Shown here piece after piece: positions 36,276 through 44,717 of a stretch of 64,000 nt of DNA (its first letter is position 1; each line of letters starts with the position of its first letter). Below the pieces are notes generated by a model that worked only from the letters and a program-made list of their open reading frames with translations, did not search any database and was not told the DNA's origin. Source of the DNA: Acidobacteria bacterium UBA2990 (GTDB lineage Bacteria > Acidobacteriota > Vicinamibacteria > Vicinamibacterales > UBA8438); contig DEAE01000005.1 of assembly GCA_002347025.1 (NCBI GenBank), positions 131,899 to 195,898 on the forward strand, given 5' to 3'. Position numbers and translations under genes: made by a program.

Positions 36276-37279
36276 GACCTGACGCCATGGAAGAGTTTGG
36301 GTCTGGCATACAACAGGCCGTTTTGGCTGGTGGCTCTGCTTCTGGTAGGTTGGCCGAAGATGTTAGGTGGGGTCTTAGCCAGCCGCGAAAGCAACTCCAC
36401 TCACAGTATCTCTACGATAGTTTGGGGTCTCGGCTTTTTGAGGCTATCTGCGCCTTGCCGGAATATCGAGTGACTCAAGCGGAACAAAAATTGTTAGACC
36501 GGTACTCGAACCTGATAGTAAGCGACCTAGAGGGACCGGTAACCCTTGTAGAACTTGGGCCTGGTAGTGGCGAAAAGCTAGCTCAACTTATCGAGCCTTT
36601 ACTCCGGAATAACATTGGCGTGAATGTTGAACTTGTCGATATTTCTGAGGCAGCATTAGATCTAGCGACTAGGACTTTAACCCGATTTCCTAGTGTCCCT
36701 GTCTTTTGTCACGAAGCTGTTTATCTGGATGGCTTGCAGCGCTCGATCAAGCGTCGGCACGATGCTGGCAGTTTGCTGGTGGCGTTTCTTGGATCGAGTC
36801 TAGGCAACTTTGCTCCGAGTTCGGCGCACACTTTTTTATCAAATATCCAGACTGTTCTTCGTGCTGGAGACCGGTTTTTGCTTGGTTTAGACTTGGTAAA
36901 GCCGGAACAGGAACTCACGCTTGCCTATGATGATCCTCTCGGTGTGACTGCGGCCTTCAATAGGAACATTCTGGTTCGCCTCAATAGGGAACTTGCAGCT
37001 GATTTCGATCTTGAATGGTTTGGCCATCGGGTGATTTGGAATTTTGCTTCTTCAAGCATAGAGATGTATCTTGAAAGTCTGTGCGAGCAGAAGGTTTCGA
37101 TTCCTGGTGCTGATTGTCAAATTCGGTTTAAAGAGGGGGAATATATCTGGACCGAAAGCTCTTACAAGTATACAACCAGCCAAATCGTGTCGGCCGGTAT
37201 GGAATCCGGCTTTGCCACGCGTGGGCAGTGGGTGGACGAAGAGGTAAAGTTCGCTGTTACGGCTTTTGAGGTGTTGTAG
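36272..37279 (+). CDS. egtD: L-histidine N(alpha)-methyltransferase EgtD
   Basis: EgtD adds three methyl groups from S-adenosylmethionine to histidine, giving hercynine for EgtB. The N-terminal region reads QPRKQLHSQYLYDSLGSRLF, shown by family as substrate binding (parts: LHSQYLYD and SRLFEAICALPEYR). SAM-binding motifs are VELGPGSGEKL and FLGSSLGNF. The C-terminal FKEGEYIWTESSYKY region is characteristic of the family. Length (335) is slightly above the usual 320. It starts with GTG overlapping the egtB stop by four bases, so substrate supply and use are coupled. Confidence 0.93.
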   Translation: MRPDAMEEFGSGIQQAVLAGGSASGRLAEDVRWGLSQPRKQLHSQYLYDSLGSRLFEAICALPEYRVTQAEQKLLDRYSNLIVSDLEGPVTLVELGPGSGEKLAQLIEPLLRNNIGVNVELVDISEAALDLATRTLTRFPSVPVFCHEAVYLDGLQRSIKRRHDAGSLLVAFLGSSLGNFAPSSAHTFLSNIQTVLRAGDRFLLGLDLVKPEQELTLAYDDPLGVTAAFNRNILVRLNRELAADFDLEWFGHRVIWNFASSSIEMYLESLCEQKVSIPGADCQIRFKEGEYIWTESSYKYTTSQIVSAGMESGFATRGQWVDEEVKFAVTAFEVL

Positions 37280-37387
37280 AGAGTTGGTTGAAGTTCACGC
37301 ATCGCACCTAGTCTTTCTTCGGGTGAACGGAGGTTCTGAAAAAGGTGCTGGAAGATTTAAACCTTTAGTAAGGGTGAGAATACGCTG

Positions 37388-38539
37388 ATGAATACCCAGG
37401 AGCAAAGGCTACAAGATAGGGGTATCAGGTTTCTCGTTGTGGCGGCCAGTCTGATTGTAGTCGTGGCGGGACTTCGTCAGGCAGGTCCTCTGGTGCTTCC
37501 GTTCCTAAGTGCTGTTTTTCTTGCAGTGATCAGCATGCCTTTCATGAGTTGGCTGCAGCGGAGGCATGTACCTACACCGCTGGCCGTTGTCTTCACCGTT
37601 TCTGCTGCGGCCGGGGTCGTGAGTGCTCTGGGTGTGGTGGTGGGTCGGTCGGTAGGAGAGTTTGCCCAGGTAGTTTCAGATTCCGAGTATAACGAGAGGT
37701 TTGAAGCCCAAGCGAGTCGCATCCGAGAGTGGGCTTCAGAGTTTAGCTTGCCCTTTGCCGATTGGACTCCGCTCGACTACGTCAACCCGGAGGCGGTCGT
37801 CAACCTGCTAGGAGGCACACTGGGAGCTGTAGCTGGACTTCTTCAGGATGCCTTCATGGTTTTATTGGCGGTCATTTTTATTCTGGTCGAGGCTGCTGGC
37901 TTCAGAGCAAAACTGCGCGTTGCGTTTGGTGAGCGAGGGGTTACTCTAGAACGTCTAAGCCAGATGATTCTCCAGATTCAGAAATACCTTGCGGTCAAGA
38001 CGGTGGTCAGCCTGGCTACCGGCACTTTGGCCTGTGTTTGGGTTTGGGTGTTGGGTGTCGATTTTCCGTTGATGTGGGGACTAGTTGCCTTTATGTTCAA
38101 TTACATCCCGAACATAGGCTCGATCTTTGCGGCTATTGGACCGGTGTTGTTTGCAGTTGTCCAATTTGATCTTGGCCGGGCGATTTTTGTGGCAGCAGGC
38201 TATATCGCTATCAATGTCGCTTTCGCGAACATAGTGGAACCGGCATTGTTGGGTCGTCGGCTTGGGTTATCTGTGCTGGTTGTGTTTCTATCGTTGCTGT
38301 TCTGGGGTTGGGTCTGGGGACCGATGGGAATGCTGTTGGCAGTGCCTATTACGATGACCCTGAAGATAGCTTTTGAGAACACTGATGAACTACGATGGAT
38401 TGCGGTGTTGCTTGACGCAAATCCTGCGAATGCGGCTACACCTGATGGGGTGATCGTGTCTAATTCTTCCGTAGAGACCTCAGTACCGACCGATGTTCGG
38501 AGTGGGCAGACAGAGCCGTCGCATACGTCGGCTGGCTGA
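37388..38539 (+). CDS. AI-2E (PerM) family transporter
   Basis: The 383-residue protein has about eight hydrophobic segments, a cytoplasmic helical part in the middle (about residues 95-130) and the family marks LAVKTVVSLATGTLACVW and FNYIPNIGSIFAAIGPV (in part NYIPNIGS). Family members export AI-2, move sodium or have unknown substrates, so none is assigned. It is 108 bases after egtD and on the same strand, perhaps in one operon. The last 80 bases overlap the convergent TerB-like gene; the protein tail there is polar and low in complexity. Confidence 0.88.
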   Translation: MNTQEQRLQDRGIRFLVVAASLIVVVAGLRQAGPLVLPFLSAVFLAVISMPFMSWLQRRHVPTPLAVVFTVSAAAGVVSALGVVVGRSVGEFAQVVSDSEYNERFEAQASRIREWASEFSLPFADWTPLDYVNPEAVVNLLGGTLGAVAGLLQDAFMVLLAVIFILVEAAGFRAKLRVAFGERGVTLERLSQMILQIQKYLAVKTVVSLATGTLACVWVWVLGVDFPLMWGLVAFMFNYIPNIGSIFAAIGPVLFAVVQFDLGRAIFVAAGYIAINVAFANIVEPALLGRRLGLSVLVVFLSLLFWGWVWGPMGMLLAVPITMTLKIAFENTDELRWIAVLLDANPANAATPDGVIVSNSSVETSVPTDVRSGQTEPSHTSAG

Positions 38540-39005
38540 TACTGAGCTCTGTAGCGATTTGACCGATTTGCGTTTCTTCGGTCCCGCTGATCTTTCCATC
38601 CGCTGTTGCCACGGCGAAAAGGCAGTCTAGCAGCTCAAGTCTTTGTTCCATCGTCGAAGTCTCACGAAATTCCCGCGTGACCAAAAAATTTTCTGTTCCA
38701 CCGAACAATTCAGCTTGGTTCTTGGCGATTTTAACTACTAGTCGTGCCTGTTCCGGTGACAGGTGCCCCCTTTTCCATACGATGTCTTGGATTTTTTCTG
38801 TTTCGGCCTGGCTAATGTTCGAATCTGCGTGCGCAACTCGATTCAGCACAAACGCGAAGGCCGCTATGAATGTGGCGAGGGTCGGTTCGAGTGAACTTAA
38901 TTCGACAACTATTCGTTTGACAGTTGCTGTCTCACCAAATCGGCTAACTTTAGATTGGAATGAATCGGTATTCCTGCTGATGCCCAGTAGTTCGAAAATT
39001 CCCAC
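38460..39005 (-). CDS. TerB-like domain protein
   Basis: The 181-residue protein has the all-helical TerB fold mark: an acidic metal-binding-like segment ADSNISQAETEKIQDIV in the first half and LFAVATADGKISGTEETQIGQIATEL in the second (key parts: ADSNISQAE and ADGKISGTEE). TerB was named from tellurite resistance but occurs widely as a possible metal-sensing module near membranes. The 3' end overlaps the PerM-type gene by 80 bases in the opposite direction. The last 20 residues beyond the TerB core lie entirely within the overlap. Confidence 0.75.
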   Translation of the reverse strand: MGIFELLGISRNTDSFQSKVSRFGETATVKRIVVELSSLEPTLATFIAAFAFVLNRVAHADSNISQAETEKIQDIVWKRGHLSPEQARLVVKIAKNQAELFGGTENFLVTREFRETSTMEQRLELLDCLFAVATADGKISGTEETQIGQIATELSISQPTYATALSAHSEHRSVLRSLRKN

Positions 39006-39055
39006 AAAGTTCCCTCACTGGCTCTCATGATGGTTTTTGCCTACCGATGAATGCT

Positions 39056-40630
39056 CTATCTTGCTGGAGAAGGAGGAGGTTTGTTCAGCTCAGTGATATC
39101 AGGAGACTGACTAGTCCTCAATTTGGCTAGGTAAGAGGCAGCGACACGCTCAGGTGCTATTCCCTCTTCGTCGACTGCTAGGTTCATTTCCCGCATTGCC
39201 TCCACATCAATAGTGCCATTGAGGGCAGATATGGCTTCGAAGACATCCGGCCATCTTCTCATGGCTTGCTCACTAACCAGGATGACAGCGTCGTACGGAG
39301 GAATCGCGAAGCGGTCATCTTCCAACACACGGAGATTGTATGCGCTGATCCGGCCATCGGTTGTGTATGCACTAATTAGGTCGACTGCCCCGCTAGCCGC
39401 TGCTTGATACATCAAGGCAGCGTCCATTGTGCGTTGCTCTTGGAAAGTGAGCCCGTAAATATCTTGTATGGATCGCCACTCGGGTCGTGAAAAAAATTCG
39501 AAGTCCCCACCCATCGACAAAGTATTCCCCAACGGGATCAGGTCGCTTATCTTGGTGAGTCCAAGGGTTTCGGCATCAGGAGCACGTGCCGCAACCGCAT
39601 AAGCATTTTCAAACCCAAGTGTGGCTGCAATCTGGATCCCGTGTTGACTGGCAAGAAAAGTTCTGACCTCCGCGAGCACGTTTGTTCTGTTTCCCCCGAC
39701 AGTCGGCCGCCCCATCACGTTAGACCATAGTGTTCCCGTATAGTCGACATAAGCGTCGACGTCACCCGCTACGAGGGCGTCGAATGCCACCATGGAGCCT
39801 AACGACTGCATCTGGGTGGAAGGACGGCCGGTTTCATTTTCGATCCACTGCCCCAAGATCTCCGCAAGAATGTACTGTTCAGTGAAGCCTTTGGCGCCGA
39901 TAGTGACAGGTCGGATGCTTGGAAGAAATACGGTCGTGGCTAGATTGAAGCCAAGGTATAGATAGAGAGTCCCCAGTGCTGCGATTAGGCCGAAAAATTG
40001 GCGTAGCTGGCGCTTGCGGACGCTGATTTCAAGTCCCCGAACTAGCCCATCGAGCACGAGAGCTAGTATTGCGGCTGCCACGCATCCGATTAACACCGAA
40101 GTGTGGTTACGTGTTTGTAGTCCACTGAAAATGTAATTACCTAGACTCGTGGCACCTACTGGCGTCGAGAGGGTTGCTACTCCGACAGTCCAAGCCGTTG
40201 CTGTGCGCAGACCTGCAATAATCACCGGCATCGCGATTGGGAGCTCAACACGGTATAGCTGCTGGCTCGGGGTCATGCCGACTGCTTTTGCCGCATCAAG
40301 GAGTGCGGGATCCACGTTTGCGATACCGGTAACGGTGTTCCTGAGGATTGGCAATATCCCGTAGAGGGTCAGTCCAATGAATGCAGGTAGAAAGCCAATA
40401 CTCTGGAAATTGAATGTAGCTAGTAGCGGCACCATGATGGCCAAGAGCGCGAGACTTGGCACTGTCTGGATAATGGCTGCTAAAGCGAGTACGGGGCGCT
40501 CAAGCCATTTCACTCGGGTAACGACCAACCCCAGGGGTAGGCTCACGGCAGTGCTACAGAGTAGTGCGAGCAACGTCAGCTGGACATGGGAAGTTAGATA
40601 GCTTGGCAGCAGTGCAAGTTGTTCTTTCAC
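39056..40630 (-). CDS. Quaternary-amine/ergothioneine type ABC transporter: fused permease and substrate-binding protein
   Basis: The 524-residue protein joins a permease domain (about residues 1-215, six membrane segments, with the coupling EAA-like segment LLDAAKAVGMTPSQQLYRVELPIAMPV) to a ProX/OpuC-like binding domain (about 240-510) with VTIGAKGFTEQYILAEIL and DAYVDYTGTLW. This is the layout of OpuF-like osmoprotectant importers and of EgtU, the ergothioneine importer subunit. It is coded with its ATPase just upstream and lies 1.8 kb from egtBD. Substrate could be glycine betaine, choline, carnitine or ergothioneine; the aromatic cage was not resolved by eye. Confidence 0.85.
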   Translation of the reverse strand: MKEQLALLPSYLTSHVQLTLLALLCSTAVSLPLGLVVTRVKWLERPVLALAAIIQTVPSLALLAIMVPLLATFNFQSIGFLPAFIGLTLYGILPILRNTVTGIANVDPALLDAAKAVGMTPSQQLYRVELPIAMPVIIAGLRTATAWTVGVATLSTPVGATSLGNYIFSGLQTRNHTSVLIGCVAAAILALVLDGLVRGLEISVRKRQLRQFFGLIAALGTLYLYLGFNLATTVFLPSIRPVTIGAKGFTEQYILAEILGQWIENETGRPSTQMQSLGSMVAFDALVAGDVDAYVDYTGTLWSNVMGRPTVGGNRTNVLAEVRTFLASQHGIQIAATLGFENAYAVAARAPDAETLGLTKISDLIPLGNTLSMGGDFEFFSRPEWRSIQDIYGLTFQEQRTMDAALMYQAAASGAVDLISAYTTDGRISAYNLRVLEDDRFAIPPYDAVILVSEQAMRRWPDVFEAISALNGTIDVEAMREMNLAVDEEGIAPERVAASYLAKLRTSQSPDITELNKPPPSPAR

Positions 40631-40738
40631 TAGACAGCTCGCTATCTAAAGAGTGGTCACTGAAGTAGGCGGTTCAAGGCTCAAAGCGAGTCGCCTTGAA
40701 GGCCCACACAGTATAGTCTTCCTCACCTGCTGACATTA

Positions 40739-41533
40739 TTACTTGTCTCTCTCGATATTTTCCGAAGAACTACTGTTTCCCGTGACCAACGTTTCGACTA
40801 GTTGAGCCTCCTGCCGTGGTGCGTCTAGTAGCTGGCGAACATAATCATCGGCCGGGTCAAGCATTAACGCTGCAGGGGTGCCAATCTGCCTCAGAGTACC
40901 CTTTTGCATGATGGCGATACGATCAGCCAATTTTAGAGCTTCTGCTATGTCGTGCGTGACGAATACGATCGTCAGACTGAGTTCGTGTCGGAGCCTTGCC
41001 AGGAATTTCTGTAACCGTTGGCGTGTTAGTGGGTCAAGTGCTCCAAAGGGCTCGTCGAGAAGCATTACTCGAGGTTTAGCTGCCAATGCCCTGGCGACTC
41101 CTATCCGCTGTTGTTGTCCACCGGAAAGCTGAGTCGGATTGCGTTCTCTCAGCTCTCGTGAATCGAGTCCAACTAGTTCCAGTAATTCGCTGACACGGTT
41201 CTGGATTTTACGGGGAGACCAGCCCAATAGAGTTGGCGTGACAGCGATGTTCTCGGCGACCGTCATGTGCGGGAAAAGCCCTACCTGCTGGAAGGTGTAT
41301 CCTATCTTTCGCCGGAGTTCGAAAGGTACTAGTTCGGCTGAGTCCCTGCCATCTATCCAGACTGAACCACCGGATGGCTCAATCAATCGGTTAACCATCT
41401 TGAGAGTTGTTGTCTTGCCACACCCGGAGCCTCCAAGCAGCACCAGAAATTCTCCGTCTGGCACTTGAATCGAAAGGTCGTCCACCGCCACTGTGTCGCC
41501 ATACAGTTTGGTTAGGTGGCGGAGTTCGATCAT
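40739..41533 (-). CDS. ABC transporter ATPase of quaternary-amine/ergothioneine type
   Basis: A 264-residue ATPase with Walker A GGSGCGKTT, the Q-loop FQQVGLFPHMT, the signature LSGGQQQR, Walker B VMLLDEPFGALDP and the histidine of VTHD. It resembles OpuCA, ProV and EgtV but stops shortly after the nucleotide domain and has no CBS pair, so the ionic-strength sensor of OpuCA is missing. It lies 108 bases upstream of the fused permease/binding protein on the same strand. Absence of CBS domains argues weakly against a pure osmotic role. Confidence 0.9.
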   Translation of the reverse strand: MIELRHLTKLYGDTVAVDDLSIQVPDGEFLVLLGGSGCGKTTTLKMVNRLIEPSGGSVWIDGRDSAELVPFELRRKIGYTFQQVGLFPHMTVAENIAVTPTLLGWSPRKIQNRVSELLELVGLDSRELRERNPTQLSGGQQQRIGVARALAAKPRVMLLDEPFGALDPLTRQRLQKFLARLRHELSLTIVFVTHDIAEALKLADRIAIMQKGTLRQIGTPAALMLDPADDYVRQLLDAPRQEAQLVETLVTGNSSSSENIERDK

Positions 41534-41759
41534 TTCGTCAACTACTCAGCGGTATGGAGGTATATGACGGCAAACTAGACACATTGGTTAGTGCGTGAAG
41601 TTTCCCAACGCCACACACATTGTTCATGACCCAGTGCCTTTTATGGTCTCACCGTCTGGGCCATCTGCTTGACCGAACCAGAGCCATTGGAAAAACCGTG
41701 AGAGATTAAATCTTTACCAGCGTACTTTATGGCTACTCTCGGATTACACAGTGCTCACG

Positions 41760-42911
41760 TTAGGCGTGAATTTGTTGACGGTCAACTACCTCGAGCTGAT
41801 CCAGCCAATAAGCGTTGTCGTCTCGTCGGCAAATAAAAAATCGACTTAAGTCCGCTGCGTACTTGGCTTGGTGGTAGCGAAGATATATGTGTTCCGTGTC
41901 GACCCCGATGATTTCAATCTTGCCAGTTTCGTGCGACATGCAGAACCGAGCTCGCCGGGCTAGCCCGGATCCACGTTTGAGTGCATTCTGGAATATGGTC
42001 CAACCCTCAACGATCGGAACCTCATATGGTTGGTTGCCTGCGGTTGGTCTTCCCTGAAAGAGGTAATACGGGCTACACCCGATGTATGACAGAGTCGAAT
42101 ACATTTCAGCGAGCACGGTTGGGTCGTCATTAATCCCTCTGATGATCGGGCACTGGTTTACGCAGATCACACCATTCCGAATACAACTGTCGATGCCTTC
42201 TATGGCCAGTGGCGTCAATTCATTCGGATGGTCGAAATGAGCCATCAGATAGATTCGCTGTTTAGGAGTCGAATAGGTCCTAAAAACCGATTGAAGCTCT
42301 TGATCGTTCAGGACGCGATACGGATCAAACGCCGGCATCTTCGATCCAATACGGATAATCTGGACATGGTCAATACTGCGGAGCGCATCAAAGATTTCAG
42401 TTAATCTTCGCGTGCTCATCAAAAGAGGGTCGCCACCGGTCAGCAAGACATTGGTCACTTCTGGATGTGAGGCGATATAGGCTAATCCTTCAGTAATATC
42501 GTTGGTTGTCTCATCGTTATCGTCCATGAAGAGCCGTTTTCGAAAGCAGTATCGGCAATATGCTCCACAAACCTCATTGCACAGCAGGAGTACCGTGTCG
42601 GTGTATTTGTGTTGAACGCCCCGGGCGACTGTGACAGATTCCTCGTTGCTTGCGTCTAATGCACCCCAATCGGTCAGTTCCTCTTCGCGTGGAATGATTA
42701 GTTGCCGAATCGGGTCATCGGGGTCTTCCCAGTTGATCAATCCGAGGTAATAATCGTTTGCTCGGAAGACATACCTTGCCGAAACTGGTCCCAAACGGTC
42801 ACGCTGTTCTGCAGTTAGCTGGGTTACTTGTTCAAGCTTCCTGACATATTTCACGCGTTTGGGCCCACTATCCTGCAGTGGGTTCTGGGTCGCGGAATTG
42901 TCAATATTCAT
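41760..42911 (-). CDS. KamA family radical SAM aminomutase-like protein
   Basis: A 383-residue radical SAM enzyme of the lysine 2,3-aminomutase family. The iron-sulfur cysteines are C115, C119 and C122 in CGAYCRYCFRKR, and LLTGGDPLL follows. NQCPIIRGINDD (D262 or D263) matches the aspartate that holds the substrate in clostridial lysine 2,3-aminomutase. The loop that in that enzyme reads DAPGGGGK, with the PLP lysine, is here CMSHETGK: the lysine (K331) is kept, but the glycines and first Asp are not. Substrate is therefore open. It is neither next to efp/epmA nor to a beta-lysine acetyltransferase gene. An osmolyte-type transporter lies 226 bases downstream. Confidence 0.82.
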   Translation of the reverse strand: MNIDNSATQNPLQDSGPKRVKYVRKLEQVTQLTAEQRDRLGPVSARYVFRANDYYLGLINWEDPDDPIRQLIIPREEELTDWGALDASNEESVTVARGVQHKYTDTVLLLCNEVCGAYCRYCFRKRLFMDDNDETTNDITEGLAYIASHPEVTNVLLTGGDPLLMSTRRLTEIFDALRSIDHVQIIRIGSKMPAFDPYRVLNDQELQSVFRTYSTPKQRIYLMAHFDHPNELTPLAIEGIDSCIRNGVICVNQCPIIRGINDDPTVLAEMYSTLSYIGCSPYYLFQGRPTAGNQPYEVPIVEGWTIFQNALKRGSGLARRARFCMSHETGKIEIIGVDTEHIYLRYHQAKYAADLSRFFICRRDDNAYWLDQLEVVDRQQIHA

Positions 42912-43710
42912 TCATAGTCCTAAATCGGGGCACTTTAGCCGTTCGAGTTCTGTCTAGCATGATGCCTGGCTCCAGAGGGACGGCCCGATACCTCGGTGCT
43001 ATATATCTCTCAAAATATCGAGAGCCAGTAGAGCTCCAATGGCCAAGATGTGTTCCGGTTTCTCACAAGGCCTAAAAGCGTCAGCGATAACCATCTTGTA
43101 TGACCTCGCAGCCCGGATTCGGCCAGCCGCACTGTTGGACAGCGGATACCCGCTGAACGAACAGCCATCATCGACACACTGATGAAGCTCGGACCAAGGG
43201 CATTTCACGCTGGTGAGCTTGGAGCTTAATATCAGTATCAAGTATTCGCACCTCATAGTGCAACCCCTGTAGTCTAGGCGCTGGAAGGTTACATAACTCG
43301 AAATCAGACCATTGGAAGTTGATACAACTTTTGTGGAAGATATAACCTCTTATTGAGCTGAGACTTAAAAGAACATAAACACTCTGGCAAGGGCGCCAAA
43401 TCTTCCTAATTCAAGTTTTCGGCAGCAGGTTCGGAATTCTTTGGCCTTTTCCTAGAGTGGGTCTGCCGGTGTTGCTGCAGTTAGTTTGCACGTCGTCGGA
43501 GCCTTTCAAGGCTACGGACTAAACTTAGCGGTGGGGTTCGCTTCCGCTGGTGGATTCGAATCTGGTAATTTCCCTGGCTTTACTCCTAGGCTCACTAGGA
43601 ACGGTTGCTGGAAATATCCTGAGGAGGAAAGCTTAAACCTTCCCGGTGGATGATGTGCAGCATCAGGCAATTATCGAATCGGTTCGGGAAAGGATTTCCG
43701 AAAGATTGAT
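42912..43710. other. 800-base intergenic region between kamA-like gene and psd
   Basis: No normal gene is visible. A perfect 15-base palindrome AAGTTGATACAACTT (43316-43330) lies in an AT-rich stretch (about 43280-43385) that could hold promoters or an operator. Small open frames with GTG starts lie directly before psd (43550-43636 and 43646-43714). A minus-strand open frame at 42999-43256 has no recognisable family and is not called. Confidence 0.45.
43550..43636 (+). CDS. Possible 28-residue membrane microprotein before psd
   Basis: GTG at 43550 opens a frame reading MDSNLVISLALLLGSL and on to NILRRKA, a single hydrophobic segment followed by positive charges, the look of a small inner membrane protein. 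Codon use is plausible and a second short frame (43646-43714) overlaps the psd ATG. There is no clear ribosome binding site for the GTG. It is a weak prediction. Confidence 0.2.
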   Translation: MDSNLVISLALLLGSLGTVAGNILRRKA

Positions 43711-44526
43711 ATGACTCTTACAAACAGGATGTCTAGGCTGGTCGGCCGCTTTGCCAATACCCGATTTCCTCATTGGCTTCAGACTTTGATTAATCGTGTT
43801 TACGTGCGTTTGTTGAGGGTCGACCTCGTTGAGTTTGATCCACCGGAAGTCTACCCGACACTGAATGCCCTCTTTGGCAGGCGGCCAAGGAAGCTGCGCG
43901 ACTGTAATTCCGGAACCGACGCTCTGATTGCTCCTTGTGATGCTGAGATCAGTGGCTATGGTCGACTTCGTGGCAATTCACTTCTCCAAGTCAAGGGAAT
44001 AGATTACTCAGCGCGTGACTTATTGACCGAGCATTCCCAACATGTCGATAGAGTGGTTGATGGTGCTTATATAACCTTCTATCTATCGCCAGGCATGTAT
44101 CATGGCTACCACGCACCAGCTACTTTCCATGTTGAGCGTTTGATCCACGTTCCAGGCACGCTATGGCCTGTCAACTCAATGGCTATGAGAACGGTGCCCG
44201 GGTTGTTTGCGAAGAATGAGCGGGTGATCTTGGAGGGTCGTAGACTGTCTGGTCAGTGCTTTTGGATGGTGTTTGTGGGTGCGACCAATGTCGGGAGCAT
44301 AACGGTCGATTTCGAGCCGTCCCTCCATACAAACACCGGTTCGCTCGAACCGAGAGTGTTCGATTATCCTGCTAAACATACCGTTAACAAAGGAGCATAT
44401 TTGGGTCGTTTTTTAATGGGATCTTCGGTTTTGTTGCTTGCTGAGTCACAAAGACACCCCCCAACTCTCTTAGGAATGTCCCGTGTGCAGGTAGGCGATC
44501 CATTACCGTGGCCAGCTTCTCTATAG
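43711..44526 (+). CDS. psd: Phosphatidylserine decarboxylase
   Basis: The 271-residue proenzyme makes phosphatidylethanolamine from phosphatidylserine. Family marks are the ALxxPCDAEISGYG region (IAPCDAEI), YLSPGMYHGYHAP with the histidines, and PVNSMAMRTVPGLFAKNERV (part: PVNSMAMRT). The self-cleavage site, usually LGST, is MGSS at residues 236-239, so cleavage between G237 and S238 to form the pyruvoyl group remains possible. Length matches the bacterial proteobacterial-type enzyme. The ATG at 43711 cannot be extended upstream because a stop lies at 43651. Confidence 0.92.
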   Translation: MTLTNRMSRLVGRFANTRFPHWLQTLINRVYVRLLRVDLVEFDPPEVYPTLNALFGRRPRKLRDCNSGTDALIAPCDAEISGYGRLRGNSLLQVKGIDYSARDLLTEHSQHVDRVVDGAYITFYLSPGMYHGYHAPATFHVERLIHVPGTLWPVNSMAMRTVPGLFAKNERVILEGRRLSGQCFWMVFVGATNVGSITVDFEPSLHTNTGSLEPRVFDYPAKHTVNKGAYLGRFLMGSSVLLLAESQRHPPTLLGMSRVQVGDPLPWPASL

Positions 44527-44717
44527 GTCATGTTTCTTCTTGCGGGTTTTATTTCTTCTGTAGCTGATAACTGTCTGATTGTGAGCTGGCCGAATTTTCG
44601 TCCCGGTCAAGCGGTGGCCTGCTGAGCTAGGTAGACCGGGTAGAGTCGGGAGGTAGTCTGGGCTGGAAATGCTTGCGCAGCATTGAACCCATTGCTAGGC
44701 CCCGGTAGGATGTTGTG

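Noticed and set aside
43620..43635. GAGGAAAGC resembles the start of RNase P RNA
   Set aside because: No further conserved blocks follow and the stretch is too short before psd.
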